From NCBI RefSeq assembly GCF_015776785.2, contig NZ_LFMD02000003.1, positions 864,823-928,822 of the forward strand: 64,000 bases of DNA. Direction: 5' to 3'. The DNA is from Kitasatospora sp. SUK 42. Its GTDB lineage: Bacteria > Actinomycetota > Actinomycetes > Streptomycetales > Streptomycetaceae. This document shows positions 40,193-50,700 of this stretch, piece after piece. Positions within the stretch are counted from its first letter, which is position 1, and each line of letters opens with the position of its first letter. A program made the translations under genes and the position numbers. The notes beneath the pieces are model-generated. The model saw only the letters and a program-made list of their open reading frames with translations. It was not told the DNA's origin and did not search any database.

Positions 40193-40459
40193 ATGCGCAT
40201 CCAGGTGACCCGGACCGGCGGCTTCGCGGGAATCGTCCGCCACGCGGAGATCGACACCGCCGACCGCGTGGACGCCCCGCACGTCCACGCCCTCGCCCGC
40301 GAGGCCGTCGCGGGCGGTCTGCGCGCCCCCTCGTACGGGGTGCCGGACGGCTTCCACTACGAGATCACCGTCGACGGCCGGACGGTGTACTGCGCCGATC
40401 CCAAGCTCACCGACTCGCAGCGCGAGCTGGTCTCCCTGGTGCTGCGCGAGGGGGCCTGA
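40193..40459 (+). CDS. emfourin-family M4 protease inhibitor
   Basis: 88 residues (91 if ATG 40184 is used). MRIQVTRTGGFAGIVRHAEIDT, the central LAREAV...RAPSYGVPDGFHYEITVDGRTVYCADPKLTDSQREL and the overall size match the protealysin inhibitor emfourin. It would bind the M4 protease encoded just upstream and keep it inactive in the cytoplasm. The ATG at 40193 aligns with the family start; neither ATG has a good ribosome binding site. A dedicated promoter lies between the two genes, so inhibitor can be made without protease. Confidence 0.9.
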   Translation: MRIQVTRTGGFAGIVRHAEIDTADRVDAPHVHALAREAVAGGLRAPSYGVPDGFHYEITVDGRTVYCADPKLTDSQRELVSLVLREGA

Positions 40460-40541
40460 CTCCCCCGCCCGGCAACCACCCCGCCCGGCGACTCCCCCGC
40501 GCGGAAGCCCTGTTGACGTCGCGTCGGAACGGGGACGGCGA

Positions 40542-40576
40542 GGGCCCGCCCGGACGCGCGGCGTCCGGACGGGCCC
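40542..40576. terminator. hairpin between emfourin gene and era
   Basis: Arms of 16 bases (40542-40557 and 40561-40576) pair with one C/A mismatch around a GCG loop. It lies between converging genes, 23 bases from the era stop and 83 bases from the emfourin stop. Confidence 0.85.
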
Positions 40577-40598
40577 CGGGCCCTTTCCGGCCTGCGGC

Positions 40599-41528
40599 TC
40601 AGAAGCCCAGCTTGCGCAGCTGCTTGGGGTCGCGCTGCCAGTCCTTGGCCACCTTGACGTGCAGGTCCAGGTAGACCGGCGTGCCGAGCAGCGCCTCGAT
40701 GTGCTTGCGGGCGGTGGTGCCGACGTGCTTGAGCCGGGAGCCCTTGGCGCCGATCACGATCGCCTTCTGGCTCTGCCGCTCGATGTAGACGTTGGCGTGG
40801 ATGTCCAGCAGCGGGCGGTCCGCCGGGCGGCCCTCGCGCGGCAGCATCTCCTCGACCACGACGGCCAGCGAGTGCGGCAGTTCGTCCCGCACGCCCTCCA
40901 GCGCGGCCTCGCGGATCAGCTCGGCGACCATGATCTGCTCGGGCTCGTCGGTGAGGTCGCCGTCCGGGTAGAGCGGCATGCCCTCGGGCAGCAGCTTGGT
41001 GATCAGCTCGGCGACCAGGTCGACCTGCTTGTCGCCGACGGCCGAGACCGGGATGATCTCGGCCCACTCGATGCCCAGCTCGACGCCGAGCTGGTGGACG
41101 GCGATCAGCTGCTCGGCCAGGCGCTTGGAGTCGACCAGGTCGGTCTTGGTGACGATGGCGACCTTGGGGGTCTTCTTGATCTCGGCGAGCTCCTTGGCGA
41201 TGAACTTGTCGCCGGGGCCGAGCTTCTGGTCGGCGGGCAGGCAGAAGCCGATCACGTCGACCTCGGCCCAGGTGGTGCGGACCAGGTCGTTGAGGCGCTC
41301 GCCGAGCAGGGTGCGCGGCTTGTGCAGACCGGGGGTGTCGACCAGCACGAGCTGGGCGTCGGGGCGGTGCACGATGCCGCGCACGGTGTGCCGGGTGGTC
41401 TGCGGGCGGTCGGAGGTGATCGCGACCTTCGTCCCCACCAGGGCGTTGGTCAGGGTCGACTTGCCCGCGTTGGGACGGCCGACGAAGCACGCGAACCCGG
41501 AGCGGTACGAGGAGGAAGGGGCACTCAT
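40599..41528 (-). CDS. era: GTPase Era
   Basis: GTP-binding ribosome assembly factor that contacts the 3' end of 16S rRNA. 309 residues: G1 GRPNAGKST at 17-25, G2 around TSDRPQTTRH, G3 DTPG, G4 TKTD, G5 SAVG, then a C-terminal KH domain (LLDIHANVYIERQSQKAIVIGAKGSRLKHVG). ATG at 41528 preferred over 41537, which is only one base from its GGGAG. The surrounding ybeY and phoH genes belong to the same conserved neighbourhood. Confidence 0.97.
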   Translation of the reverse strand: MSAPSSSYRSGFACFVGRPNAGKSTLTNALVGTKVAITSDRPQTTRHTVRGIVHRPDAQLVLVDTPGLHKPRTLLGERLNDLVRTTWAEVDVIGFCLPADQKLGPGDKFIAKELAEIKKTPKVAIVTKTDLVDSKRLAEQLIAVHQLGVELGIEWAEIIPVSAVGDKQVDLVAELITKLLPEGMPLYPDGDLTDEPEQIMVAELIREAALEGVRDELPHSLAVVVEEMLPREGRPADRPLLDIHANVYIERQSQKAIVIGAKGSRLKHVGTTARKHIEALLGTPVYLDLHVKVAKDWQRDPKQLRKLGF

Positions 41529-41593
41529 GGGCTCCATTCTCCCTGATCACCGGAGCCGCGACGCCCAGGGCCGGTCCTCGGGGGGTGCCCGGC

Positions 41594-41637
41594 GGCTCCT
41601 CGGAGGCTCCTCAGGGGCTCCTCAGGGGGTCCTCGCG
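41594..41637. repeat. 11-bp tandem repeat, four copies
   Basis: GGCTCCTC recurs at 41594, 41605 and 41616, and GGGTCCTC at 41627, separated by GGA or AGG spacers (period 11). It fills most of the gap between era and the small membrane protein gene. Confidence 0.8.
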
Positions 41638-41644
41638 GGGCGTG

Positions 41645-41818
41645 TCAGCCCTTGCGGCCGCCCTTCCCGGTCAGCGAGAACACCACCAGCAGCACCAGGA
41701 AGCCGACCGAACCCCAGAGCCAGTAGGGCGAGTCGGTCTCCTGCCACTTGCCCATCCCCATCACGAACAGCACCAGTCCGGCGATGAACGCCAACGCCCC
41801 CATGCCCCAGCCCCTCAC
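41645..41818 (-). CDS. small two-helix membrane protein
   Basis: 57 residues with two membrane helices (WGMGALAFIAGLVLFVMGM and YWLWGSVGFLVLLVVFSL) joined by a short loop and ending in a Gly/Lys-rich tail. The GTG at 41818 has GGGGGAG seven bases upstream, which decides the start over an ATG at 41857. Small proteins of this shape are conserved beside era in Streptomyces as hypothetical membrane proteins. Function unknown. Confidence 0.7.
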   Translation of the reverse strand: MRGWGMGALAFIAGLVLFVMGMGKWQETDSPYWLWGSVGFLVLLVVFSLTGKGGRKG

Positions 41819-41893
41819 CGAGTCCACTCCCCCGGTGAGATTATCGGCTGAGCACATGGGGGCAAGGCCCGCGGTAGGGGCCTGCGGTCGGCC

Positions 41894-42247
41894 TCAGCGG
41901 GCCTCGGCCGCCACCCGGAGGACTCCGTCCGGACCGGCCAGCAGCACCGGCGTCCCGGCCCCGCCCAGGTCCCGCACCGCCGCCAGGTCGGCCTCGGCCG
42001 GCTGCTCGGCCTCGCTCACCACGGCGGCCGCCTCCAGCGACTTCGCACCACTGGCCACCGCCATCGCCACCGCCGTCCGCAGGGCGCTCAGCTTCAGCGA
42101 CTCCAGCGCGACCGTCCCGGCCACGTAGGTGCGACCGGTCTCGTCACGCACCGCGGCCCCCTCGGGGACGCCGTTGCGGGCGCGGGCCGAGCGGGCCAGG
42201 GTGATGATCTTCTTGTCTTCGGGGTCGAGCTCGACGATGTCACTCAT
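41894..42247 (-). CDS. cytidine deaminase-like protein lacking zinc ligands
   Basis: 117 residues. The N-terminal part (DKKIITLARSARARNGVPEGAAVRDETGRTYVAGTVALESLKLSALRTAVAMAVASG) follows the cytidine deaminase fold, but where active enzymes have an HAE or CAE motif this has ALE-S-LKLSALRTA, and the PCxxC motif is absent. It therefore cannot bind the catalytic zinc in the usual way. Such proteins are often annotated as cytidine deaminase next to era in actinobacteria. A binding or structural role is more likely. The start ATG at 42247 has only a weak ribosome binding site. Confidence 0.8.
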   Translation of the reverse strand: MSDIVELDPEDKKIITLARSARARNGVPEGAAVRDETGRTYVAGTVALESLKLSALRTAVAMAVASGAKSLEAAAVVSEAEQPAEADLAAVRDLGGAGTPVLLAGPDGVLRVAAEAR

Positions 42248-42274
42248 GCCGCCGAGCATAGGCACCACCAGGGG

Positions 42275-42826
42275 TCAGTGGCCGACCGGGTGGGTCCGCC
42301 CCGGATTCGGCTTGATCACCTTGACGAAGGTCTTCGCGGCACCGGACGGCAGCTCCTCGCGCGAGATCCGCCTGCGCCAGAACGGGTTGTCGTGCGGCAG
42401 GTGACTGCTCACCCGGCCGTACATCCCGAAGGTGGTCACCACGATCCCGAAGAGGAACGCGAACAGCACGTTCGACATCCGGAAGTTGAGGATGTTCGCC
42501 TCCGGCCGCCCGAGCACCGCCAGTCCGTAGAAGCCGGACAGCACGAACAGCAGGCCCACCGCCAGGTTGAGGTTGGACGCGAAGTTCCCGCCGACCGCCG
42601 CCCCGAGCAGCAGGACCGCGCCCGCCACGATGGACAGGATGCTCAGCGCCCCGTTGGTCGACAGCCCGGCGATCCGGTCGCCGTGCGTGGCCAGGAAGCC
42701 GGGGTGGTTGGCCAGCCCCAGGGACCCGAACACGATCAGGAAGATCCCCCCCAGCCCCGCCCCGACCCGCCACACCATGGCGAGCCGCTTGTCGACGGTC
42801 GGCAGCAGTTTGTCTTGCAGCGTCAT
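42275..42826 (-). CDS. DUF4383 family membrane protein
   Basis: 183 residues with four membrane helices (GAGLGGIFLIVFGSLGLA, ALSILSIVAGAVLLLGAAV, LNLAVGLLFVLSGFYGLAVLG, NVLFAFLFGIVVTTFGMYG), the DUF4383 pattern, and a charged C-terminal tail of about 40 residues. GGAGG lies six bases before the ATG at 42826. It is close upstream of the deaminase-like gene (27 bases) and may be co-transcribed. Function unknown. Confidence 0.85.
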   Translation of the reverse strand: MTLQDKLLPTVDKRLAMVWRVGAGLGGIFLIVFGSLGLANHPGFLATHGDRIAGLSTNGALSILSIVAGAVLLLGAAVGGNFASNLNLAVGLLFVLSGFYGLAVLGRPEANILNFRMSNVLFAFLFGIVVTTFGMYGRVSSHLPHDNPFWRRRISREELPSGAAKTFVKVIKPNPGRTHPVGH

Positions 42827-42895
42827 GGCGACCTCCAGAGCTCGGCCATGGTCAAGCGGGTGCCCAGGACGTGCCCGGCTGTGCGCGGGGCGTGC

Positions 42896-43132
42896 CTAGC
42901 TGTAGGGGTGGCTCCCCTGCATGTGCGGCGTCTCGTGCATGTACAGCGAGCCGCACTGCTGGCAGCAGCGCAGACCGCTGCCCCAGTCCTGCTCGGGCCG
43001 GGTCTCGGCGTCGTCGGGAATCGTCCGGCCGCAGAGCGCCGTCGACGGGTCCTCGTCCCGCACCACGTGCCAGGACTTGACTCCGCCGGCCGCCCCCTGC
43101 GGGCCGTACTCCGCGCGAAGTGTGTGCGTCAT
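42896..43132 (-). CDS. small cysteine-containing protein
   Basis: 78 residues, not recognised as a named family but of a type common in Streptomyces. It has one Cys in TALCGRTIPDDAE and a CCQQC cluster (LRCCQQCGSLYMHE), plus several His, so a zinc-binding role is plausible. No signal peptide. The ATG at 43132 follows GGAGGG at very short distance; an in-frame ATG at 43141 is the alternative. It lies 33 bases after the CBS protein gene on the same strand. Confidence 0.6.
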   Translation of the reverse strand: MTHTLRAEYGPQGAAGGVKSWHVVRDEDPSTALCGRTIPDDAETRPEQDWGSGLRCCQQCGSLYMHETPHMQGSHPYS

Positions 43133-43165
43133 GCCCTCCATGGTCGCTCGGCCGCCGCACACCCG

Positions 43166-44491
43166 CTACTCGCCCGAGGACTCCTCGGCCTCCGCCGCCC
43201 CGCGCACCGGCGAGGCGACCATCGAACCGATCCGGTTGCGGCGCCCCGCCGAGGACTCGGCGGTCAGCAGGATCGCGGTCAGACCGCCCGGGACGGGCTC
43301 GGGCAGCGGGATCTCGCAGGAGGACCCGGGGATCGGCACCCGGCCGAGGTGCTTGGCCAGCAGGCCGCCGACGGTCTCGACGTCCTCGTCCTCCAACTCG
43401 ATCCCGAACAGCTCGCCCAGGTCCTCCACCAGCAGGCGGGCGGTGATCCGGTACGAACCGTCGCCGAGGTCCTCCACCGGCGCGATCTCCCGGTCGTACT
43501 CGTCGGTGATCTCGCCGACGATCTCCTCCAGGATGTCCTCGATGGTGACCAGGCCGGCCGTACCGCCGTACTCGTCGATCACGATCGCGACGTGCGAGCG
43601 GCGCTGCTGCATCTCGCGCAGCAGGTCGGCGGCCGGCTTGGAGTCCGGGACGAACACGGCCGGGCGCATCACCGCGCCGACCTCCTCGTACTCCGCCTCC
43701 CGGTTGATGTGGGTGCGGCGCACCAGGTCCTTGAGGTAGACGATGCCGACCACGTCGTCCTCGTTGTCGCCGACCACCGGGATCCGCGAGAAGCCCGAGC
43801 GCAGCGCCAGCGTGAGCGCCTGCCGGACGGTCTTGTGCCGCTCGATCATCACCAGGTCGGTGCGCGGCACCATCACCTCGCGCACGATGGTGTCGCCCAA
43901 CTCGAAGACCGAGTGCACCATCCGGCGCTCCTCGTCCTCGATCAGGTCGTCCTTCTCCGCGAGGTCCACCAGAGCCCGCAGCTCCGCCTCGGAGGCGAAC
44001 GGCCCCTCCCGGTACCCCTTGCCCGGCGTCAGCGCGTTGCCGAGCAGGATCAGCAGCCGGGGGATCGGGCCCAGCACCGCCGCCAGCGGCAGCAGCACGA
44101 AGGAGGCCGCGGTCGCGGTGGTGACCGGGTGCTGGCGCCCGATCGTGCGCGGCGAGACCCCCACCGCGACGAAGGACACCAGCACCATCACACCGAAGGC
44201 CAGCAGCACGGCCTCCCAGATCGGGTGCACGTTGCGCACGAACACCGCCGTGACCAGGACGGCCGCCCCCGTCTCGCTGGCCACCCGGATCAGGGTCGCC
44301 AGGTTGAGGTAGCGGATCGGGTCGGAGGCGACGGTCAGCAGCCGCGCGGAGCCCCGCCGACCGCTGCGCACCGCCTCCTCCGCCCGGAACCGGGAGACCC
44401 GGGAGATGCCCGCCTCGGCGCACGCGGCCAGCCAGCCGAGCACGACCAGGGCCACGGCACCGAGCAGGAAGCTCGTACTTTCACCACTCAC
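43166..44491 (-). CDS. CorC/HlyC-type membrane protein with CBS domains
   Basis: 441 residues: an N-terminal DUF21 membrane domain with three to four helices (residues 5-150), two CBS domains (REVMVPRTDLVMIERHKTVRQALTLALRSGFSRIPVVGDNEDDVVGIVYLKDLV and the following MRPAVFVPDSKPAADLLREMQQRRSHVAIVIDEYGGTAGLVTIEDILEEIVGEI), and a C-terminal CorC_HlyC domain. Relatives export or regulate magnesium or cobalt (CNNM/MpfA group). GTG at 44491. It directly follows ybeY, as in many bacteria where this family sits between ybeY and era. Confidence 0.93.
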   Translation of the reverse strand: MSGESTSFLLGAVALVVLGWLAACAEAGISRVSRFRAEEAVRSGRRGSARLLTVASDPIRYLNLATLIRVASETGAAVLVTAVFVRNVHPIWEAVLLAFGVMVLVSFVAVGVSPRTIGRQHPVTTATAASFVLLPLAAVLGPIPRLLILLGNALTPGKGYREGPFASEAELRALVDLAEKDDLIEDEERRMVHSVFELGDTIVREVMVPRTDLVMIERHKTVRQALTLALRSGFSRIPVVGDNEDDVVGIVYLKDLVRRTHINREAEYEEVGAVMRPAVFVPDSKPAADLLREMQQRRSHVAIVIDEYGGTAGLVTIEDILEEIVGEITDEYDREIAPVEDLGDGSYRITARLLVEDLGELFGIELEDEDVETVGGLLAKHLGRVPIPGSSCEIPLPEPVPGGLTAILLTAESSAGRRNRIGSMVASPVRGAAEAEESSGE

Positions 44492-44510
44492 AGGGGTTCG
44501 GGCTCCGCGC

Positions 44511-45005
44511 TCAGTGGGTGGTGGGAGCCGGGGAGATGCCGCCGAGGCCGCGGCCCGCCCGCCAGTCGTCCAGGATGCGCTTCTGGAGGGCGAACATCTC
44601 CTCCTCCTCCTCGGGCTCCTCGTGGTCGTAGCCGAGGACGTGCAGCACGCCGTGGACGGTGAGCAGCTGGAGCTCCTCGTCCATCGAGTGCTTGGAGGGG
44701 GCCGCCTTGCCCTGCTGCTCGGCGACCTCGGGGCAGAGCACGATGTCACCGAGCAGGCCCTGCGGCAGCTCCTCGCCCTCCTTGCCGGGACGCAGCTCGT
44801 CCATCGGGAACGACATCACGTCGGTCGGGCCGGGCAGGTCCATCCACTGGATGTGCAGCTCCTCCATCGCCGCTCCGTCCACCAGGATCACGGACAGTTC
44901 GGACTGCGGGTGGATCCGCATCTTGTCCAGGGCGAAGCGGGCGACGTCGAGGATGGCTTCCTCATCGGCGTCCCAGCCGGACTCGTTGGCGATGTCGATC
45001 GACAT
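44511..45005 (-). CDS. ybeY: rRNA maturation RNase YbeY
   Basis: Endoribonuclease for 16S rRNA 3' maturation and ribosome quality control. 164 residues with the signature H3xH5xH motif [11 protein letters not shown] (H118, H122, H128) and the conserved [11 protein letters not shown] long acidic stretch ([10 protein letters not shown]) follows. It starts 14 bases after phoH. The ribosome binding site is weak, fitting translational coupling with phoH. Confidence 0.97.
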   Translation of the reverse strand: MSIDIANESGWDADEEAILDVARFALDKMRIHPQSELSVILVDGAAMEELHIQWMDLPGPTDVMSFPMDELRPGKEGEELPQGLLGDIVLCPEVAEQQGKAAPSKHSMDEELQLLTVHGVLHVLGYDHEEPEEEEEMFALQKRILDDWRAGRGLGGISPAPTTH

Positions 45006-45019
45006 GACGGGCTGTGTGC

Positions 45020-46153
<1,134 letters not shown>

Positions 46154-46340
46154 AGGTCGGCGCTGGGGCCTGCCTCATCCCATCCGTGGTGTCGTGTGCC
46201 GCTCGGTCTCTCCGGGGCACCAGGGTACGCCGCGAGCGTGATCGCCGCGGCGGGCGGCGGGGCCGCACCCGACGATGCTGCGGCAGATCGCAGGACGGCG
46301 CGAGCCCTTTTCGCGGCGTTCGCGCCCCGGCGCCCGCCGT

Positions 46341-47264
46341 TCACCGGTGGCGGCGGGCCGGGACCGGCACCCGGGCGAGGTCCTCGGCGAGCACCAGCTC
46401 CCCGTCGAAGTGCTTGCGGGCGTCGGCCAGGTGCTGGCCCAGGTCCGGGTAGCGCTGGGAGAAGTGGGTCAGCACCAGGGTGCGGACTCCGGCCTCGGCG
46501 GCGACCTTGGCGGCCTGGCCGGCGGTGAGGTGGCCGTGGTCGTCGGCGAGGTGGGCGTCGGCGTCGGTGAAGGTGGCCTCGACCACCAGCAGGTCGGCGC
46601 CCTCGGCGAGCCGGTGCACGCCCTCGCAGAGCCGGGTGTCCATGACGAAGGCGAACCGCTGGCCCGGCCGCGGCTCGCTGACCTCCTCCAGGGTGACCGT
46701 CCGGCCGTCCACCTCGATCGCGCCCTCGTGCTGGAGCCGGCCGACTTCCGGTCCGCGGACGCCGAGCTCGGCCAGCCGCGCGGGCACCAGGCTGCGGCCG
46801 TCCGGCTCGGTCAGCCGGTAGCCGAAGGACTCCACCGGGTGGTCCAGCCGGACGGCGTCCAGCGCGAAGCGGGCGCCGGGGGCGGGCAGCGGGCCCGGCT
46901 CGTCGATCGGCCGGGGCCGTAGCACGGCGGTCTCGTGGTACGCGGTGGCGTGCCGCAGCCGCTCGAAGTAGACCTCGCCGGAGGCCGGGAAGTAGACGTC
47001 CACCGGGTGCGGGACGCGGTCGAGGTTGATCCGCTGGATCACCCCGGCGAGGCCCAGGCAGTGGTCGCCGTGGAAGTGGGTCACGGCGATCCGGGTGATC
47101 TGGGTGGCCGAGACCCCGGCGTGCAGCATCTGCCGCTGGGTGCCCTCACCGGGGTCGAACAGCAGGCCCTCGCCGTCCCAGCGGAGCAGGTAGCCGTTGT
47201 GGTTGCGGTGCCGGGTGGGCACCTGGCTGGCGGTGCCGAGGACGACGAGTTCGCGCTGGGACAC
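46341..47264 (-). CDS. rnz: ribonuclease Z
   Basis: Metallo-beta-lactamase fold RNase for tRNA 3' processing. 307 residues: N-terminal [40 protein letters not shown], the metal motif [11 protein letters not shown] (H63, H65, D67, H68), later [22 protein letters not shown] and VLTHFSQRY. Short RNase Z form. GTG start at 47264, three bases after the HIT gene stop, so the two form an operon. Confidence 0.95.
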   Translation of the reverse strand: MSQRELVVLGTASQVPTRHRNHNGYLLRWDGEGLLFDPGEGTQRQMLHAGVSATQITRIAVTHFHGDHCLGLAGVIQRINLDRVPHPVDVYFPASGEVYFERLRHATAYHETAVLRPRPIDEPGPLPAPGARFALDAVRLDHPVESFGYRLTEPDGRSLVPARLAELGVRGPEVGRLQHEGAIEVDGRTVTLEEVSEPRPGQRFAFVMDTRLCEGVHRLAEGADLLVVEATFTDADAHLADDHGHLTAGQAAKVAAEAGVRTLVLTHFSQRYPDLGQHLADARKHFDGELVLAEDLARVPVPARRHR

Positions 47265-47267
47265 GGC

Positions 47268-47621
47268 TCAGACCATGCGCTCGGTCATCAGCGCGCCGCC
47301 GAGCACGTGCACGTGTGCGTGGAAGACGGTCTGCCCGGCGCCCGCACCGGTGTTGAAGATCAGCCGGTAGTCCTCGATGCCCTCGTCCCTGGCCACCGCG
47401 CCCGCCTCGGCGAGCAGCTCGCCGGCGATCTCCGGCTCGGCGGCGGCCAGCGCGGCGGCGTTCGGGTAGTGGACGTGCGGGATGACCAGGACGTGCACGG
47501 GCGCCTTGGGGGCGATGTCGCGGAAGGCGAGGACGCGCTCGGTCTTGCGCACCACGGTCGCCGGGATCTCGCCCGCCACGATCTTGCAGAACAGGCAGTC
47601 GGACTGCGGCTCGCCGGCCAT
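47268..47621 (-). CDS. HIT family nucleotide hydrolase (HINT type)
   Basis: 117 residues. Histidine triad FHAHVHVLGG (H101, H103, H105) and an N-terminal C9/C12 pair (DCLFCKIVAGEIP) as in HINT proteins, which hydrolyse purine nucleoside phosphoramidates. GAGGAGAAG lies close upstream of the ATG at 47621. Co-transcribed with rnz. The exact substrate in actinobacteria is not known. Confidence 0.96.
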   Translation of the reverse strand: MAGEPQSDCLFCKIVAGEIPATVVRKTERVLAFRDIAPKAPVHVLVIPHVHYPNAAALAAAEPEIAGELLAEAGAVARDEGIEDYRLIFNTGAGAGQTVFHAHVHVLGGALMTERMV

Positions 47622-47736
47622 CGTCTTCTCCTCTGGTTCGGGTCGTTCACGGGTCCACGGGGCGGTACTGGCGCAGCCTAGCCGAGCCGCGCGACCGGCT
47701 GCTGACGCTCCCGCAGCCGCTCCGGCTGACCGGGCC

Positions 47737-50700
47737 CTACGCCCAGGGCAGCGGCGGCGCCGAGCGGGCCGGGTCCTCGGCCAGGGCGGCGAGGGCGATC
47801 CGTACGCCCTCGGCCAGCTGCGGGTCCTCGCCGGCCGCCCAGTGGTGCGGGGCGATCGGCACCTCGACGTCCGGGTCGACGCCGCGGTTCTCCACGCCCC
47901 AGCCGTAGTTCTCCAGCCAGAACGCGTACTTGGGCTGGGTGACCAGGGTGCCGTCGACCAGCCGGTAGCGGCTGTCGATGCCGATCACCCCGCCCCAGGT
48001 GCGGGTGCCGACCACCGGTCCGATCCCGAGCGCCTGGATCGCGGCGTTGACGATGTCGCCGTCCGAGCCGGAGAGCTCGTTGGCGAGCGCGACCACCGGC
48101 CCGCGCGGGGCGTCCATCGGGTAGGGCACCGGGTGGTCGGTGTCCCGGATGACGTTCCAGCCGACGATCCGGCGGGCCAGCTTCTCGATCACCAGCTGCG
48201 AGGTGTGGCCGCCCCGGTTCTCCCGGACGTCGACGATCACGCCCTCCTTGGCCATCTCGGTGCTCAGGTCGCGGTGCAGCTGGGCCCAGCCGGCCGTGTG
48301 CATGTCGGGGATGTGCAGGTAGCCGAGCCGGCCGCCGGACAGCTCGCGCACCGCGGCCCGCCGCCCGGCCACCCAGTCGTGGTAGCGCAGCGGCTCCTCG
48401 TCGGCGAGCGGGACGACGACCGGGTTGCGCTGGTCGGTGCCGTCCTTGCCGGCCACGGTCAGCTCGACCGGCTGCCCGGCGGTGCCGGCCAGCAGCGGGG
48501 CCGGGCCGGTCACCGGGTCCACCGGCCGGCCGTTGACGGCCAGGACGGCGTCGCCCGGGCGGATCGCGGCGCCGGGCGCGGCCAGCGGCGAGCGCGCCCT
48601 GGGGTCGGAGGACTCGCCGGGCAGGATCCTGGCGATCCGCCACCGATCGCCGTCCTTGACCAGGTCGGCGCCGAGCAGGCCCTGGCGCCGGGCGGGCTCG
48701 GTGTACCGGCCGTACGGGAGCACGTAGGCGTGCGAGGTGCCGAGCTCGCCGTGCACCTCCCAGAGCAGGTCGACCAGTTCGTCGTGCGAGCCGATCCGCT
48801 CCACCAGCGGGCGGTAGCGCTCCAGCACCCCGGCCCAGTCGGTGCCGCCGAGGTCCGGGCGCCAGAAGTTGTCCCGCATCAGGCGGCCGGTCTCGGCGTA
48901 CATCTGCCGCCACTCGGCGGCCGGGTCGACGGTCACCCGCAGCCGGGCGAGGTCGACGGTGGTCTCCTCGTCCTCGCCGCCCGCCTTGTGGCCGGCCGGG
49001 ACGATCCGCAGCTCGCCCTCGTCCAGCACGGCCACCCGGGTGCCGTCCGCGCTGACCGCGAACCGGTCCACGCCGTGCACCAGTTGCTCGGCGCGGCGCT
49101 TCCTCAGGTCGAAGCGCTCCAGCACCGGGCGCGGCCGCTCGTCGTCCAACGAGGCCGCCTCGTCGCCGAGTTCGCCGAGCAGCGGGGCCCTGGTCCACAG
49201 CACGCCGCCCTTGGCGGCGCGCAGTGCCTCGAAGCGGCCGCCCTCGACCGGGAACGGGACGATCCGGTCGGCGATGCCGTCCAGGTCCACCCTGGTCGTC
49301 GGCGCGGCGTCGGCCGCGGCGGCGTCGCCGTCCTTCCCGGGCTTCGGCTCGTCGTCCTCGCCGCCGAGCGGACGCCCGGCCCGCCGCGGCCCGAACGGGG
49401 ACGGCGTGTCGGCGGCCAGCGTGACCAGGTACGGGCGGCAGCCGTTCGGGAAGGACAGGTCGAAGACGTGCGCGTCGTAGACCGGGTCGAAGTCGCGCAC
49501 CGACAGGAAGGCCAGGTAGCGGCCGTCCGCGGTGAAGGCGGGCGAGGTGTCGACGAAGCGCTGCTGGGTGACCTCGCCGACGGTGCGGGTCGCCAGGTCG
49601 GCCAGCACGATCTGGCGCAGCGAGTACGGGCCCGCCCCGTGCACCGGGCGCGACCAGGCCAGCCAGGCCGAGTCCGGGCTGAACACCAGCCCGTTGGCCT
49701 CGCCGTCGGTGCTGCGGTCCAGCTCGTGCACGGCGCCGTCGGCCAGCGTGACCAGCAGCACCCGGCCGTCGTGCACGCCGAGCGCCGCCTGCCTTCCGTC
49801 CGGGGAGACCACCAGCGAGTTGACCCGGCCGAGCAGGCCGGCGGCCAGCCGGCGGCGCTCGGCGCCGTGGACGGCGGGGGCGTACTCCAGGGCGTCCTCC
49901 CCCTCGGCGTCGGACACCCACAGCACGCCCTGGGCGCCGTCCTCGCCCGGCACCACCCGGGCCAGCCGGCCGCGCACGCCCGGGGTCTCGTCCAGCACCC
50001 GGGCCGGGCCCTCGCGGTGGGTCAGCCAGTGCACGCCGCCGCGCACCACCACGGCGCCGGCCCGGCCGGTGCGGTCGGGGGCGACGGACTCCAGCCAGTG
50101 CGCGGGGTGCACCGGGCGGGGGCGGCGGCCGGAGCGCGGGCCGGCCAGCCGGATGTCCGGGCGGCGCGGCGCGGCGCCGTCCAGGTCGTCCAGCAGCCAG
50201 AGGTCGCCGGCCCGGTGGAACACCACCCGGGTGCCGTCGGTGGTGGCGTTGCGGGCGTAGAAGCCGTCCGGGTCGGTGGTGTGGCGGCGCAGGTCGGTGC
50301 CGTCGGGGCGGCTGGACCACAGCTCGGCGACGCCCTCGTGGTCGGAGAGGAACGCGATCCTGCCGCCCTGCTCCCCCTCCCCGGCCACCCACATCGGGGA
50401 GTCGAGCTGCCCGTCCAACTCCTCGTGCACCCGGGCGAATTCGTCCCGTCCCAGCCACAACTTGCCCGCCCGGCCGCCCCGGTAGCGCTTCCACCAGGCC
50501 GGCTCGCGGTTGTTGGGGGTGCCCAGCAGCACCCGGTCGCCGCCCGGCTCGAAGGCGAGCCCGCCGACCGGCCCGTACGGCAGCCGCACCGGCTCGCCGC
50601 CGTCCAGCGGCACGGCGTGCGCCCAGGTGCGGCGCAGGGTGGCCTCGCCGGCGGTGGTGGTGGCGATCGGACGGCCGTCGGCGGTCCAGCCCTGCACCCG

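Noticed and set aside
42896..43132. Calling the small Cys protein a ferredoxin or rubredoxin
   Set aside because: Cysteine spacing does not match either family; only a general zinc-binding guess is possible.
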